A stretch of 64,000 nucleotides of DNA from Lojkania enalia (GCA_010094045.1 ML986769.1:31491-95490), one strand, 5' to 3'; shown: positions 1 to 11,603, counted from the first letter of the stretch. Made by a program: numbers and translations. Notes: a model not told the origin generated them from the sequence alone.

Positions 1-558
1 CTTGATCTACACTGTTTTGCGAGATCCAACACTCCGAAAAGAGATCGAGGATGAAGCAAATCGCCTTCAAGAGCCTTTTACCGACGTCCAAGTTGAAGAA
101 CAATGTCCGGTCTTGGACGGCACCATTTACGAAGCCTTGCGTCTTTTCGGTGGAGGCCTGACGTGTCTGCCGCGATGGGCACCTACGGCCCAACAGCTTG
201 GTCCTTATACCATTCCGCCAGAAACTTGTGTCTCTTCACATATTCACCAGTTACATCGGAATCCGGCTGTTTGGGAAGATCCCGAAAGGTAAGTCTATTT
301 TCCTCATGCACTATTCATTGGGGAGGTTGACGGAGGTTCCGAAGGTTTGACCCAAGGCGATGGATGAAGCCAGGACAGAGTAAGGCTTTGCAAACAGACA
401 AATTCCAGCCGTTTTCCAGCGGTGCCCGAGGCTGTATTGCAATTCATCTTGTGATGACCGAGCTGCGCCTGTTCGTCGCAACTTTTTTCAGGGAGCTACC
501 AGGCCTATCATTAGGGCCCTCGGTAACGGAGAAAAGCATGAGGATCCTCGATCGGTAA
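1..558 (+). CDS. cytochrome P450 monooxygenase, C-terminal part (5' end outside window)
   Basis: Two exons, 2-288 and 345-558, joined over a 56 bp GT..AG intron; the split codon gives Arg in a PERF motif. The visible part is about 166 residues and starts in frame at the window edge. It carries the K-helix ExxR motif (EALR, about residues 44-47 of the visible part), the PERF-type meander region and the heme-binding loop FSSGARGCIA, whose Cys is the axial heme ligand. The usual Gly two residues after that Cys is Ala here, a variation I believe occurs in some fungal P450s. P450s are ER-anchored heme monooxygenases that take electrons from NADPH-P450 reductase. The substrate cannot be told from this fragment. 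It lies 10 kb from the AflR/AflJ pair, so membership in the same pathway is speculative. Confidence 0.9.
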
Positions 559-2077
559 GAAGATTGCAGATCCAAGCATCACAGTACTCTGCGCTGACAA
601 TTTTAAAGCTTGCACTTCGCTCCTGTGTCGAAAAGTCTGGAAGTGGTTTTGCCCGAAAGCAAGTCCTAAGCATATTTTCACCACGAGCAGGCTTAAGCAA
701 AGTCCATGAATCAGGCATATTGATCGCTGGACAAAATTGAGCATTGTGATGGAATAGCAGGAGATCATTTCATGCACAGGCGTTGGTCTCTGTAAGCTTG
801 GCTATATAAATGTTGAGAGGGGATGAAGAGGGGGGGAGGGAGGGGTGGGTTGGGTTCCCGGCTGGTGCGAACTCAGTAGGACAGTCCAAAAAAAAGAAAA
901 GTCTTAGTTTCTCAACAATGGAGTATCATAATTGCCACTGAGTATACATAGACTCAAGAGTGCTAATCATAGCTTCAATTACAGCCCTTTTGACCTGTTC
1001 TCCACTTCCTTACGCTGCCTTTTGTCCTACTCAGTTACGGAGTGCTTTTATGCCTTAATAATATCTATAATAGACGCAAACTTCTCATTAGGGTTAAATG
1101 TAAACTTTTTCCTTAGTTTTAAGGCTTAGGAACTCGGAGTTAGCGTTGTAAGTGTCTATTTTCTGATTCCGGCCTTGCGGCCTTTGTATTCGCACTCTCA
1201 AGTGCCTTGCCTGCTTTCCTCACCGCCCCTTGAACGGAATATGATAGTTTCCTGGTTCTCTATGCCGTCGCGCGCACGCGAATGGAAGTCCTGATGTTTC
1301 TGAGGCATCTGACAAGTGAGATCTGTAAATGCGCAATTGGTCCCTTTTTGGTTGATGAAGCCAGGCCAGCCGAACCCACTTTCGCAAAAGACGCTCGATC
1401 TCTCAGCCAGTAGGATGACAGCATCTCAACAAGCATAAAATTAAGCTTAACGGTGGAATTTCCATATTCAGCTTCGGCCTAGCCTCGGTCGCCGTAACTT
1501 ACTCTATTCAGAAGCGAAAAATCTCCGGATATAAGTCTTAATTAGCCAACAAAATAGTCTGAATATTCGGCCCAGCCGCTACAAAATCAAAATCAAAAAA
1601 ACAGAAAAGGATTCTAACAAAAAATATCCCTTTAAAATTTCAATTGTTGGGTCCTTTTCATAATTTCAGAATCAGCCGTGTAGGCGTTGTTGAAAGGGTC
1701 TTGCTCGGTGTTTGCTGGGTATTTCGCTTACGGCTACGGGGACGGTTAACAGGTGTCGGGACATTTTTTTTTTTTTCCCCTCTCATTAGAGCCATAGCGG
1801 TACGGATGGTTTGCGGCATTTGTCGCAGGGGCGCCTAAGAGAATGCTTTGGCCGGGTAATTCACAGAACAACTACGCGTAGATTTCGTAGTATATTTTCG
1901 GACCTCTCGGGACATTATGCACACGTAGGCAGGAGTGCGACGCTCAAAGAGCTACGATTACATGGCCAACTAACTCACCCTTAGAACATGACCATTCTCC
2001 CATCTTCCATCAAAAGTGTTATATTACAACGAAGGCTTCTACATTCATTTTTCTATCCTTCCACTTGCTCTGTCAGG
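559..2077. other. gene-free interval
   Basis: No coding sequence is supportable. Short open frames (for example 932-1129 and 1644-1838) resemble no family, lack plausible introns and have unusual composition. The stretches about 965-1140 and 1440-1640 are locally AT-rich and TA-rich and may be small mutated repeat remnants. A purine-rich tract lies at about 815-855 and a pyrimidine/T run at about 1766-1780. The last part presumably holds the promoter of the gene starting at 2078. Confidence 0.5.
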
Positions 2078-3032
2078 ATGAACCGAGTCCTATTCCCCCG
2101 ACTCCACCTCGCAGAAATAGAAGACCAATCATGGTGTCCCGATTTCCTCCGAACCCACACGCACCGCGCCCTAGCCCGGGCCTGGAAAACCACGACTTCA
2201 AAAAACGGATCCCCTGCCTTCCAAGCTTCTAAGATCTTGGTGCGAGAGCTGGGTGGCTTATCTAAAACTGCTGAATACACGTTCATCGATTCGTGCGCGG
2301 GGGCGGGGGGTCCTACACCGATTATTGAACCGAGGTTGAATGAGCAGTTACGTGCTGCGGGTCTGGGGAGTGTGAGGTTTAAACTCACGGATCTTTGGCC
2401 TGATTTGAAGGCTTGGAGGGAAATTACCTCTAAGAGCGAAAATATTTCGTATATCGAGGAACCCATCGATGCGACAAAAGCAAAGAGACTAAGTGGCGAT
2501 AAAAAAGAATGCAGACTCTACAATCTGTGTTTCCATCACTTCGATGATCCTGCAGCTGCACAGGTCCTGGAGAGTGCTGTTGAATCGTCAGATGCTTTTT
2601 TGTACGTTTCATTATTCTTCTCTATACCCCCACAGCTCTCGCTTTGCCGGATTCTTTAAACTTACATATGACGTTTTAAAAAGCATCTTCGAAATCACAC
2701 ACAGAACCCTGCCCGCCCTCCTAAACACAACATTCATAATCCTCTCCCCTTTTATCACAACAATCTACGACTGGTGGTGGTCCCCGTTCCACCTAATCTT
2801 CACATACCTAATCCCCTTAATTCCACTCTTCTACGCAGTCGACGGTTACGTCTCGTGTGCGCGAGTTCGTACCCCGGAAGAGACTTGGAAGCTTCTTACA
2901 AGAAGCTCGGGTTTGAGTAAGGAAGAGTGGGAGCAAAAGAATGGTTGGAAACTAAGGAGTGGATCTCAAGTCGTGTTGCCGCCGTTTGGGACGTTGTATT
3001 GGTATTCGGGGGTAAAGAATGAGGCGAAGTAG
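2078..3032 (+). CDS. conserved fungal protein with methyltransferase-like motifs and membrane segments
   Basis: Two exons, 2078-2601 and 2684-3032, over an 82 bp intron; the phase is kept and the protein is 290 residues. The start at 2078 is chosen because the family-like N-terminus begins there; an in-frame ATG at 1988 would add 30 residues. Residues about 68-78 (FIDSCAGAGGP) resemble the glycine-rich motif I of class I SAM-dependent methyltransferases. A second acidic motif follows near 104-110, and an LYNLCFHHFDDP segment sits at about 148-158 where motif IV would be. Two hydrophobic stretches at about 183-205 and 210-230 look like membrane segments, and a short C-terminal domain follows. 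I recognise it as a widely conserved ascomycete protein without an established function; methyltransferase activity is an inference from motif order only. Confidence 0.8.
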
Positions 3033-4260
3033 AAAAGTCAGGGTTGTGTCGAAAGAACACAGCTGAAAAGGGGCGGCATGGCAACTACTATTGCAGATTA
3101 TGCTTGACCTTGTCGCCGATCGCCTATATATGTCTATAAGTCTTTTAATCTTGGCTGAGCTTCCTATACTGCCGATCCATCAGCTATATATAAGCTAGTT
3201 GCGCGCCCATAGTCGATTAGTATCAGGCTCGCATTCTCATGAAATAGACTCCTGGTAAATTGCCTGCGCATCGGCTCAACATGATTGTCATGTCCGAGAA
3301 TAAGGGATCCCGCATAGTCATTCATACACCACACCTCTTCCCAAGAGAATAAAATATTCAACACTCTACTCACAACCACCCACTCCCTACTACTCCCAGC
3401 GGACCCATATACAACCCGACAACATAGCATATCAATTCTTTCTTTCTCAAAGATTTGGAACGAGGATCCCCGACTCCTACTTACTTGCCCATATCCTCTA
3501 ATTACTCAGTAGACAATACAGTACACCAAACTCTACCCTACCACCTATCCACAGTTCTCCCCTCCAGCATCTCCACTCCACAAAACCAGTGGAACGACAT
3601 GCTAGACCCACACACTACCAAATCCCTCCCTCCGAAGACAAATTTCCTCACACACTAGATGGCAAAACGCTAAGTGGTACCTGATCCTAGTGTAGACGTC
3701 CTGGATAATCTCTACGATTCTGTGACCCGCATCTCCATCCCTGAAAGCATGAGAAAGTCTATATCCAGAACGAAAACCTTTTATAGAAGTATACCGAAAA
3801 CGAGTCAAAGCCTCAGATACCAGTTGGGGCGAGAATGGCACTTGCGCCTATCTTGGGACAGAAGAGGTGACTATCAGAAACTTGCATGTCTCTAGGTGAT
3901 TAGATGGGGAGGGGAGGGGTGGGACTTAACAGAAGCGGTCGATCTATTACTATCAACCAAACTTGTTGTCTATCTATAAGTCCCACACGTTCCCTTCATC
4001 AAATTCATCATATCTCATAGTTCACTCTAAGGCTCAACTCTAGCGCTATCCCCTCACTAGCGAGCACTCGGAGTGAACACTCTGTCGCTATCCCAACTTG
4101 CAACTGGGCATATACAAGTGCAGAGGTGAGTTTTCCGACTGACTGGCCGGTCTCTTTCTCCTCTAAAACGGTCGAACCTGGGGTAATGAAAATGACCGTA
4201 TCGTCCTACTGCTCAAAAAGAAAAGGCAGCTCGCATCATATTCTTCAACAACTGGCTTTC
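3033..4260. other. gene-free interval between convergent genes
   Basis: It lies between the 3' end of the methyltransferase-like gene and the 3' end of pkc1, so it should contain the terminators and 3' UTRs of both. Short open frames here (3164-3430, 3455-3658, 3602-3841, 3674-3895, 4126-4356) match nothing I know. I saw no tRNA and no clear repeat. Confidence 0.5.
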
Positions 4261-7200
4261 TCAGACGAAGTCTGCAGAATACGAGAAACCGCGGAACTCT
4301 TCTTGCATGACCTGCGAAAGTACTGTTCATGCTTGTTAGCACAGTTTCAATGTTAGTGCGCAGAAGAAAGCTTGTACTTACCGGACTGTACGGGTGTCAA
4401 TGCGGGCTTCGCGCTCGTAAATTCTGGATCAAAATTGCTGGTATCCACCCTGCTCTTAACTGAAGGTAAGAATGGCACTGGCACCCGCTTGTAGTAGACA
4501 TCCTCCCAGTTTATATTGCGGAAGAATGAATGGCTCATGATCTCCTGGGCGTCAGTCGGCCCAGATCCCAGTCGTAGTTCCGGCTGCCGCGTGAGCAGCT
4601 TTTGTAGAATCGAGACGCTATCCCGTGGCATATGGATAGGATACAACGGTTCGTCTGTCAAGATTGCATTATAAATCTCATCTTCGTCTTCTCCACGGAA
4701 AGGCGATTGCTGCAGCAGCATTTGGTAGATCAGCACACCGAATGCCCACCAGTCAACTGCTATGCCGTACTTCTTATCCAGAAGGATTTCTGGTGCCATA
4801 AACTCGGGTGTGCCACAGAAAGTACTAGTTGTACAGCCATACCACATATTTTCTTTACAGAGACCGTAGTCTGCAAGCTTAATGTGGCCATCCAGAGTCA
4901 ACAGAATGTTGTCCAGCTTTAGATCACGGTAGATGACGCCGTTCTCGTGGAAGTACTTCAACGCCAAGCAGACCTCAGCCGCGTAGAACCGGGCGCGCTT
5001 GGTGCCAAACTGTCCTCTCTGGATGTGCAACATCAGATCACCACCGCTAATGTACTCCATCACGAAATAAATTCTGGTCTCGGTCTGAAAACAGGCGTGC
5101 AGGCTATATAAGAAGGGATGGCGCTCCTTGTTCGCAATCAAGAAGACGCGCTTCTCAGAACGCATGCTCTCAACCTCGTCATTCTCGATGATGAACTCCT
5201 TTTTGAGCACTTTGATAGCATAAAGTTGCTTGGTGGTCTTGGCCTCTGCTAGCATAACCTTGCCGAAGTTACCCCTGCCGAGGACGGCGATGAAGTCGAA
5301 GTTGTCAAGCCCAATACTGATTCCAGTACCCGCGGTGTTGTCTGGAAGTACTGGCTTCCGGACTGAGGTGTTGGTATTGTATGGAGGCCGTTGCTGATTT
5401 TGTACATCAGATGGATCGAACGAAGATGCTCGCGGAGACTGCTCGTACGAGTCCGACACTCGCTCCTTGCCGGATGAAAACCCATCCTGAGGCCAACCGC
5501 TGTCATTCTGCGACGCTGCGTCTTGGTGATTTTGAGTAGGCACAACGCTTGGATTTTGAGGCGGTGGCGCCCGCTGGCTACCAGTCATCTGCGAAGGTGG
5601 CCGCGGCTTGTAGCTATTCTGGAGCATTCGGCTCGTCTTGGTCTTCTTCAATTCTGCCAAAATCTCATTGGCACGGTCCATGCTCATACCACAGAAGTCC
5701 GGAACAAAGAGCACGCAATTGGCATGGCACGTGAGCTTGCACTCAGTGCACTTGCGCGACTGGCGCTTGCTGATTGGCAGCATGTATCCGCAGTGGCAGC
5801 ACCAGCTTGCACCTATGTTCGAGAACGCATCGAATCGGTGCGGAATCCGATGATTGATCGTCTCTTCGTCCGGATCGGTCTCGGCGTTCGATTTGCTGAT
5901 ACATTTGGTGACGACCTTTTGGTAGCACTTCTGATGGCAGGTGTACTTGCAGTCTGCGCATTGCATACCAGCAGTATACTTGAGCAAGTCTCCACATAGC
6001 GCGCAACGCATGATGTTGTAGAAGGTCTGTACGGTGAACTTGTGCCCGTAATGTTCGACCACATCCTCTTTCTTTTGTCGGACGGCACCTTTACGGTTGA
6101 GACCAACATCAAATGGCTTACGGTTGTCCTTGACCTGCTTGATGAAGCTGAGAGTGAGCTGAATTCTTCCTACGGGCTCTAGAGAGAACCAGGCATCGAC
6201 GTAGATTGGACCTGTCTGAGGAGCCAGACCAGAACCAGGCGGACGTCCAGCTGCTGCGGCAGAAGCGCCGCCTGCATCGCCTGTACCGCCTGAGGAATGC
6301 GGGGGTTGTTGGGATTGAAGATTCGGACGAGGCTGTAAGCCATGCATCCTGTCTGCAGTCGTCCATCCTGCTCGGTTGAATTCGGATTCTATCCTCTTTC
6401 GGCGAATCTCGTCCACTAGGTCCAATAATCTGATCCATAGCAAGCCTATTGGAATGGGATGATCGCCGCTCGGCTTGTCATACACAGTCAACTCGATCTC
6501 ATTCGCTTTGTCCACATCAAACTCGTGCTGCTCGTCCGCCCAGCGGCCGGTCTTTGTAGCCTTCGTCTTGCCTTTGAAAGCGTGTTCGATTTTCATGATG
6601 ACGAACATATCCGGTCCTCGCGTGGATCGCCCCGATGCCGCATGCTCCACATCGGCGACTGCGTGGATCCTGATAGACAAATGTCCAGTGAGAGGTCTGC
6701 GTTGGCTGGGCGTGTCGAGGCCATAGCCATCCACCGCATCCCCACCGTTCTCAACATGCACATGTAGGTCCCTGTACCTCCGCAGCGCTCTTGTCAGTAA
6801 TTGGATCTTCTGATTGTTTTCCATCCGTCGAAGTTCTGCCTCGCCTCTGCTCTTGCGATCGCCTTCCGTCTGGTACAGCTTGACCATTTTCTCGATACCA
6901 TCCTGGTATTGCTTTTCCACAGAAAGCTTGAACTCGAGCTGTGACAGCATGAGCTGGATGCGCAGTCCGAGGTGGGCGGTGTCGTATTTGATCAGATCTG
7001 CGATTGGATTGGTCAGCCGGATTCCCTTTACAAGGCATGTCACCATGCTCACCCAAGTTGCTGTAGTTTGGAGGTGCCCATGACGACCTGTCTCCAGGTC
7101 CGGGAGTAGCGTACGGAGCTCTTGGTGGCATCTTCCCTAGAGCTCCACCCATGCTGTGGCCCCCGTGTCCAGGATTGCCATAGTGTGCACCTTGACCGTA

Positions 7201-7521
7201 GCCTTGTTCATTGTCACCGCCTGACCCAGACGAAGACCCACGACCAGGTGGGGGGGGCGGCGGCGGCGGCGGAGGAGGAGGACCTCCACTGCCAGATATG
7301 GAGAGGCTGCTCATGTCTCGACCCATGTTTCGTGTGCGGAGGTCCTGCAGTGTTTGTTCAAAGAACCTGATGTTTCGTCTGGCATCTCGAATCTGGGACT
7401 CTACGCGGGAGTTGACCGAGGCATTGTCGGTCGCCTGGCGAATATGGCTAGCAGCATTGATTATGGCCTTTTCGCGGTCAATCTTGCGATGGATGTCTTG
7501 TGTTGCCGCATCTTGATTCAT
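4261..7521 (-). CDS. pkc1: protein kinase C, fungal Pkc1 type (cell-wall integrity pathway)
   Basis: Three exons on the minus strand: 7521-7053, 6997-4382 and 4322-4261, with 55 and 59 bp introns; 1,048 residues. Domains in order: HR1a (about 5-65), a 12-proline tract (81-92), HR1b (157-237), C2 (about 259-443), two cysteine-rich C1 domains (about 475-522 and 543-592), a low-complexity linker, and an AGC kinase domain from about 724. Catalytic features seen: GRGNFG loop 730-735, Lys752, catalytic Asp848 in YRDLK, DYG at 866-868 (Tyr instead of Phe, as I know it from fungal Pkc1), activation-loop Thr882 in TFCGTPE, turn-motif Thr1024 and hydrophobic motif FRGFSY at 1038-1043. The last motif exists only through the small third exon. 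Known role: Rho1-activated kinase above the Bck1-Mkk-Slt2 cascade. The start at 7521 is chosen by family alignment; an in-frame ATG at 7653 would add 44 low-complexity residues. Confidence 0.95.
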
Positions 7522-8192
7522 GGTGCCGGTTTTGTTGTTGTCGTCCGCAGAAGGCGGCGGGAGTAGGTGGTGGCCGTAGTGATGTCGGGATTTTTCCTCA
7601 GGCACCTGCAGAAGCAGAGGCGGAGGCAGAGGCAGGGGCAGAGGCAAAGGCACGTAGAGCCTGGCATTGCGCGCACACTCTGAATACGGGTCAGAGCGGA
7701 AGCCTCGGCTCCAGCTGGATGTACTGAGCTGTTTGAGGTGCGCAGGCGGCGGTACGTAGGTAGGGAAGTAGGGGTGGAGATTAGGCTAGGCGTTGTTGAT
7801 ACTGGCGGTCTGCGGCGCGGGGCGTGGGTGTGCGGGCGGCGAGCGGGGAGCTGGCGGGAGCTGGCGGGAGCTGGCGGGAGCTTGCGGGAGCTTGCGGGAG
7901 CTTGCGATGGCGGGCGGCTTTCGCAGCCTTCTCGCTCCGAAGCGACGTCTTGGCGGTGCGAAAATGGGCTCCGCCGTCCGCCGTCCATAGTGTCGCTGCA
8001 ACGTAACCTCTCTTAATTATGGCTCCTTCATATCTGGTGGACTAGACTGGACCGCAGCCCTCCTTCCAGAACCAGGACTAGTACTTCTGTTCTAGTACAG
8101 CCAAGTCCACGCTGCTGCAGCCATCCTGCCCCACTGAACAATCTATCAAGGCGGCGAGGTCATAATAATATCAGGCCAGCCAGCCTTCATCG
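7522..8192. other. divergent promoter interval of pkc1 and the DUF3112 pseudogene
   Basis: No gene is supportable. The many overlapping open frames here are produced by GC-rich, purine-skewed repeats. Expected contents are the pkc1 5' UTR and promoter and the upstream region of the DUF3112 copy. Hexanucleotide-like repeats (ggcaga variants) occupy about 7618-7650. Confidence 0.5.
7848..7905. repeat. 10-bp tandem repeat upstream of pkc1
   Basis: About six head-to-tail copies of a 10-nt unit (ctggcgggag, later copies cttgcgggag) lie some 330-385 bp upstream of the chosen pkc1 start codon. The unit is strongly purine-biased on the plus strand. Copies change from the ctg form to the ttg form part way along, as expected if the array grew by slippage. 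Confidence 0.85.
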
Positions 8193-9031
8193 ATGTCGCC
8201 TTCCGCTGAGCGCGGGGTACGTATCGTGCTCCGCCCTCGACCCCGCCCATGCAAGCCAAAAGCTGACATCAGCCTCCGTTACCCCCCCGCCAACGCCACC
8301 CCAGGCCAACGCCCCTCCGTATCCCAGGACATCGCACCATCCACCGACTTCCCCGCATTATACATCACCCCAGCCCCGCGCCACCAGTTCATCTTCCAAC
8401 GCAACCGCATCCGAGGCCACAAATCCCTGATGTCATGGGCAATGTTTGGATTCGCAATGGCTCAACTCGGGACCATGATTCTTAGGATCGCGCGGGCAAC
8501 TAGGCCGGATAGTGGGAGCGTGGCGCCTGCTGCTTCTCTCTCCGCGTTCCTCGGTGCGCCCGTTATTTACGTCGTCGTTCTGATTCTCGCGATGCGGGTT
8601 TTCCGTGGGGTTTCCGTGCTTGTCAGTTAAGATTGGGTTGGAATGCTTGGCTTGGTAGAGGTATTCGGATCACACACGGTCTTCTCCTTATTGTTACCTT
8701 GGTCGTCGTTCCCTTCGGCATGGTGACCGGCTTTACTAGGTCCGGTCCGGATCAGAACTATCCAACATCTGCGCCTGGACCGCAAAAGCCGGCGTCCCAT
8801 TCTTCCACTTGCTCGCATCAATCCTCTCCCTCCTTTCCGTACTCCTCCCACCCCCAACAGACCGCCCCCCCGGAAAACTTCGGCACAGGAAGCATACAAT
8901 CCAAGCTCATCATCCTAGGCATAATCCTCTTGTTCACAAAATTCATCTCCGGATTCCGGGTTGGAGTCATTTGGGCGCCATATCGTCCACTCTCACAGCT
9001 GACGTGGTGTAATTCTAGAGCTGCGTTCTAA
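8193..9031 (+). pseudogene. DUF3112-family multi-span membrane protein, frameshifted
   Basis: The segment reads as a fungal DUF3112 membrane protein only if the frame is changed three times. Frame one (8193 to about 8600) gives the FQxNRxRGHK and FGFxMA..R..RATRP signature and a membrane helix ending in LAMRVFR. A second frame from about 8625 continues with GWNAWLGRGIRITHG and a further helix. A third frame covers about 8770-8870 (another helix). From a C-run at about 8866-8874 the second frame resumes with the ENFGTGSIQSKL block typical of the family and runs to the stop at 9031. None of the shifts can be removed by a GT..AG intron of normal size. Either this is a decayed gene or the assembly has several indels. 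The function of the family is unknown. Confidence 0.65.
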
Positions 9032-9743
9032 ATCATGAACTCGGCTTTGAATTGGTCATCACCTTCCCATTGATCTTTGTACGATGCAATAGACTTTTTG
9101 GATACCAAACGGCAGGGAATAGCCTGGAGATTACTCTAGTATCAACCTCAATAGCAGCCAGCACAAATCTTCCCAGCTCGAACAATTCCAGCTACAACGG
9201 GCGCAGCGTAAAGAAGTAGGGAGTCCTTCGGAGACTGGATGATGGGAGATCATTATCATGCCATGCCATGCCATCCATGTGTGTGTGACGATACGATGGG
9301 AAACTCGTGCTCTGATACTGTATTTTTAAGTGTGCAAGGTCATCATGTACAATAGCGATTCGATTGGCATTTTCAATGGCTTCATTGACAGGCACAGCCA
9401 ACCCAGTGGCCTATAGATAGACTAGAACATGCTTTAATACTTCTCCAAGACCCGTATCTCTCCCAATTCCAATTCCCTCGCTGACCTTATGAATTCCCGC
9501 CTAACGACATCTGCTCGTGCCATTGTGTCGATTGAAGAAGCCAATGCGGCATTGGGAAAAAAAAGATAAAAAGGCTCGGCGAGGGACGAAACAGGGGCTC
9601 TTTTCTTTTTTCATATAATCTTCTGTCTCTCATAACAACTCCGACGGCAATAGGACAGGCACCGAAAGCATATACCCCATCAAGACACTGAAACGCGAAC
9701 AAAATGCCAGACGGATTTGGCCTGTCCTTTTGGCATCAGACTG
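9032..9743. other. gene-free interval
   Basis: No coding sequence is supportable; small minus-strand frames at 9192-9401 and 9487-9702 look spurious. A short catgc microsatellite lies at about 9258-9275, and an A-rich run at about 9557-9572 sits downstream of the regulator ending at 9744. The 3' UTR of that regulator should lie here. Confidence 0.5.
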
Positions 9744-11072
9744 CTAAGCCGCGCCTTGCAACATGCCAGTGATAGTAGCAACTACAGACTTCAACTGTCG
9801 TCGAAGGTCGGTGCCCAGTTGATCCAGCATTGTGGAAGAGAAGGATACCATGCTTGCCTCATCAAAGCCCTGTTGGGACAACAAGCCTGCTGGACTTGGC
9901 CCACCACCACGCATCCAGTCTAGTGTACTACAACCGCTTCCAAGTTCATTCAGGCGCGCTGCCAACGCATTCACGAGTTTCAATACCCGATGCAATTCGG
10001 AGAGAACGAGCTGTCCAGCCATCCGTACACTGTCCTCGCCGTGGACGTAGGCCTTTGCCATGCGCGATTGATGATGTAGTTTCTGCGCAAAGGCCGACGA
10101 TGGACGTCGACTCTGTGGTGATATTGCTTCCTGCGCCGCCGGAGCAACTCTGGCTGCTCTTAGATATCGATCAAGGACCTTGGAGACGACCAGTGCGAGA
10201 ATGATGAGAACCTGGGAGTCTTGGGCGTACCTGCATTGCAGAATATTGTCGACTGAAATTGCCACGCTTTCGTTCTCTGAGATAAGAGATTCGGTAGGAG
10301 AGAATGATTGCTTCGCGGGTCCGAAGCCATTACCAGCCGAGGAGTCGGACTTGGCCAGAAGCCCAAGTGCAGTCGAGAGACAGTTGCAGTCGCTGATTGA
10401 GTGGTGCAGGGAGGAATCAGTAGGACTAGACGTCATATCTAAATGATCCATGCCATCTACTTGTACACCTAGGAAGCCATCGGGAAATGGAGAAAGCGTA
10501 TCCAGACCAGGGACAGAGATGAAGGGGGAGAAGAAATCGTCAAGCTCTCGCGAGCCCCATTCCGAAAGTGTTTCCAACGACAATGATGATGATGAATCAA
10601 TCTCGGGGCCTAGAGACGCATGAGCACCTGCCGTATCCACAGGCTCCGAAAGGTTGACCGTGATCGGCTCGATGGGGGAAAAGGTTGGGAAACAGCTCTG
10701 CCCTGGCAGAACTTCCGGGTCGGTCGATGGTTGATATGCTGGAACTGGAATGTGGGCTTCGTCATTATTGTTCCGACTCGCATTCACACTCGCCGTCTTG
10801 CTACCATTTGTGCCACCATTGGGTGCTTTGTTGGGAGGTCGACCAGACCTCCTGGTAGCAAAATACACACAGGGCAAGTCGCGCTCTGTACACCGTGTAC
10901 AGACTGGCTTGTCCTTAGAACAGCGGACCTGCCAATGGTTGTGTTAGCAAAAGGGGCCAGCGCGGAGGAGATCTTTTGGTCGCACCTTCGCAGCGGAGCA
11001 TGGCTCACAACTTTCTCGCAGCCTTCGTGTCCCTGCTGTCCTACGCAAGCCTTGTGCGGCGGTAGCGAACAT
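9744..11072 (-). CDS. aflR-like: AflR-like Zn2Cys6 transcription factor
   Basis: Two exons, 11072-10986 and 10928-9744, over a 57 bp intron with a gctaac branch site; 423 residues, close to the length of AflR. The N-terminus RRLRESC leads into a binuclear zinc cluster with Cys22, 25, 32, 39, 42 and 49 (CX2CX6CX6CX2CX6C); the intron falls inside the cluster after AAK. A Ser/Asp-rich middle (about 85-150) follows. The C-terminal half carries the pattern of the AflR family domain (DCNCLSTALGLL, then SVDNILQCRYAQDSQVLIILALVVSKVL), the region I know from AflR of aflatoxin, sterigmatocystin and dothistromin clusters. It is divergent from the AflJ-like gene with a 531 bp shared promoter, as aflR and aflJ are in those clusters. 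Expected role: nuclear activator of a polyketide pathway. Which pathway is not shown by the sequence. Confidence 0.9.
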
Positions 11073-11603
11073 TGCGCTTTTTGCAAAGCTGAAGCTGCAG
11101 AGAGGCGGTGCGGGTTCCGTAAAGCTAAAGTGTAACACCACTGTAAAAGCTTCTCTTCCCCGAGTCTTGCTTGGCCCCTCGGCACGCCGTGTGAGATTGA
11201 CTGTCGTGCGAGATGGACCCCGCAGGAGCCCCAATGCGTTAAAACCCGACGCTTCTGCTGTCATGGGCGCATGGAGCCGCAGCGTGTCTGACCTGGGGCG
11301 TGCTGACAGAACATGAGGTCGGGTGTGTCTCGGGTGTGCTAAATAGAGGATCAATTTGCCCTGAGCGGAAATACAGTCGCTTAGTGAAGGATTTGCTGGA
11401 TGGGGTCATCTCTCGACAGTGTCGCCGAGAAAGATTTCTGCGCCTAGGCTAGGCGCATATCTATATTCTTGTACGCGATGCTTTCAAGAGCATGGCCCTC
11501 CTTCCGCTGAGCTCCATCAAAGGCTGCGCAAATTTTTGTCCTCCGCCTCCGTTCCGTCCTTTCAGGTCTAGATTCCGATTCCGATTCCGCCATCAGTATC
11601 AGT
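11073..11603. promoter_or_regulatory. bidirectional promoter between aflR-like and aflJ-like genes
   Basis: This is the whole spacer between the two divergent start codons. Seen in it: a perfect inverted repeat with 8-bp arms around one base at 11440-11456 (gcgcctag-g-ctaggcgc); a second with 5-bp arms at 11414-11424 (cgaca-g-tgtcg); a direct repeat tcgggtgtg at about 11319-11337; and a near-match to the AflR consensus TCG-N5-CGA with one mismatch (tcgcttagtga, about 11377-11387). No exact TCG-N5-CGA was found here. Zn2Cys6 dimers often bind such symmetric sites, so the palindromes are candidate operators by inference. Confidence 0.6.
11440..11456. promoter_or_regulatory. 17-bp perfect palindrome, candidate operator
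   Basis: The arms gcgcctag and ctaggcgc are exact reverse complements around a single G. It lies about 150 bp upstream of the AflJ-like ATG and about 370 bp from the AflR-like ATG. A related ctaggcctag palindrome occurs at 14758-14767 upstream of the SnoaL-like gene. Confidence 0.5.

Noticed and set aside
932..1129. 65-codon plus-strand frame
   Set aside because: It has no recognisable motif, an AT-rich composition unlike neighbouring genes and no plausible start context or introns.
2053..2466. 137-codon minus-strand frame opposite the methyltransferase-like gene
   Set aside because: It is the antisense of exon 1; the plus-strand reading has conserved motifs and a consistent intron.
7211..7516. 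Gly-rich plus-strand frame opposite pkc1
   Set aside because: It is the antisense of the 12-proline tract and neighbouring codons of pkc1.
8590..8880. Introns as an explanation of the DUF3112 frame changes
   Set aside because: The candidate GT..AG pairs are about 20-35 bp long or would remove conserved helices, so frameshifts are more likely.
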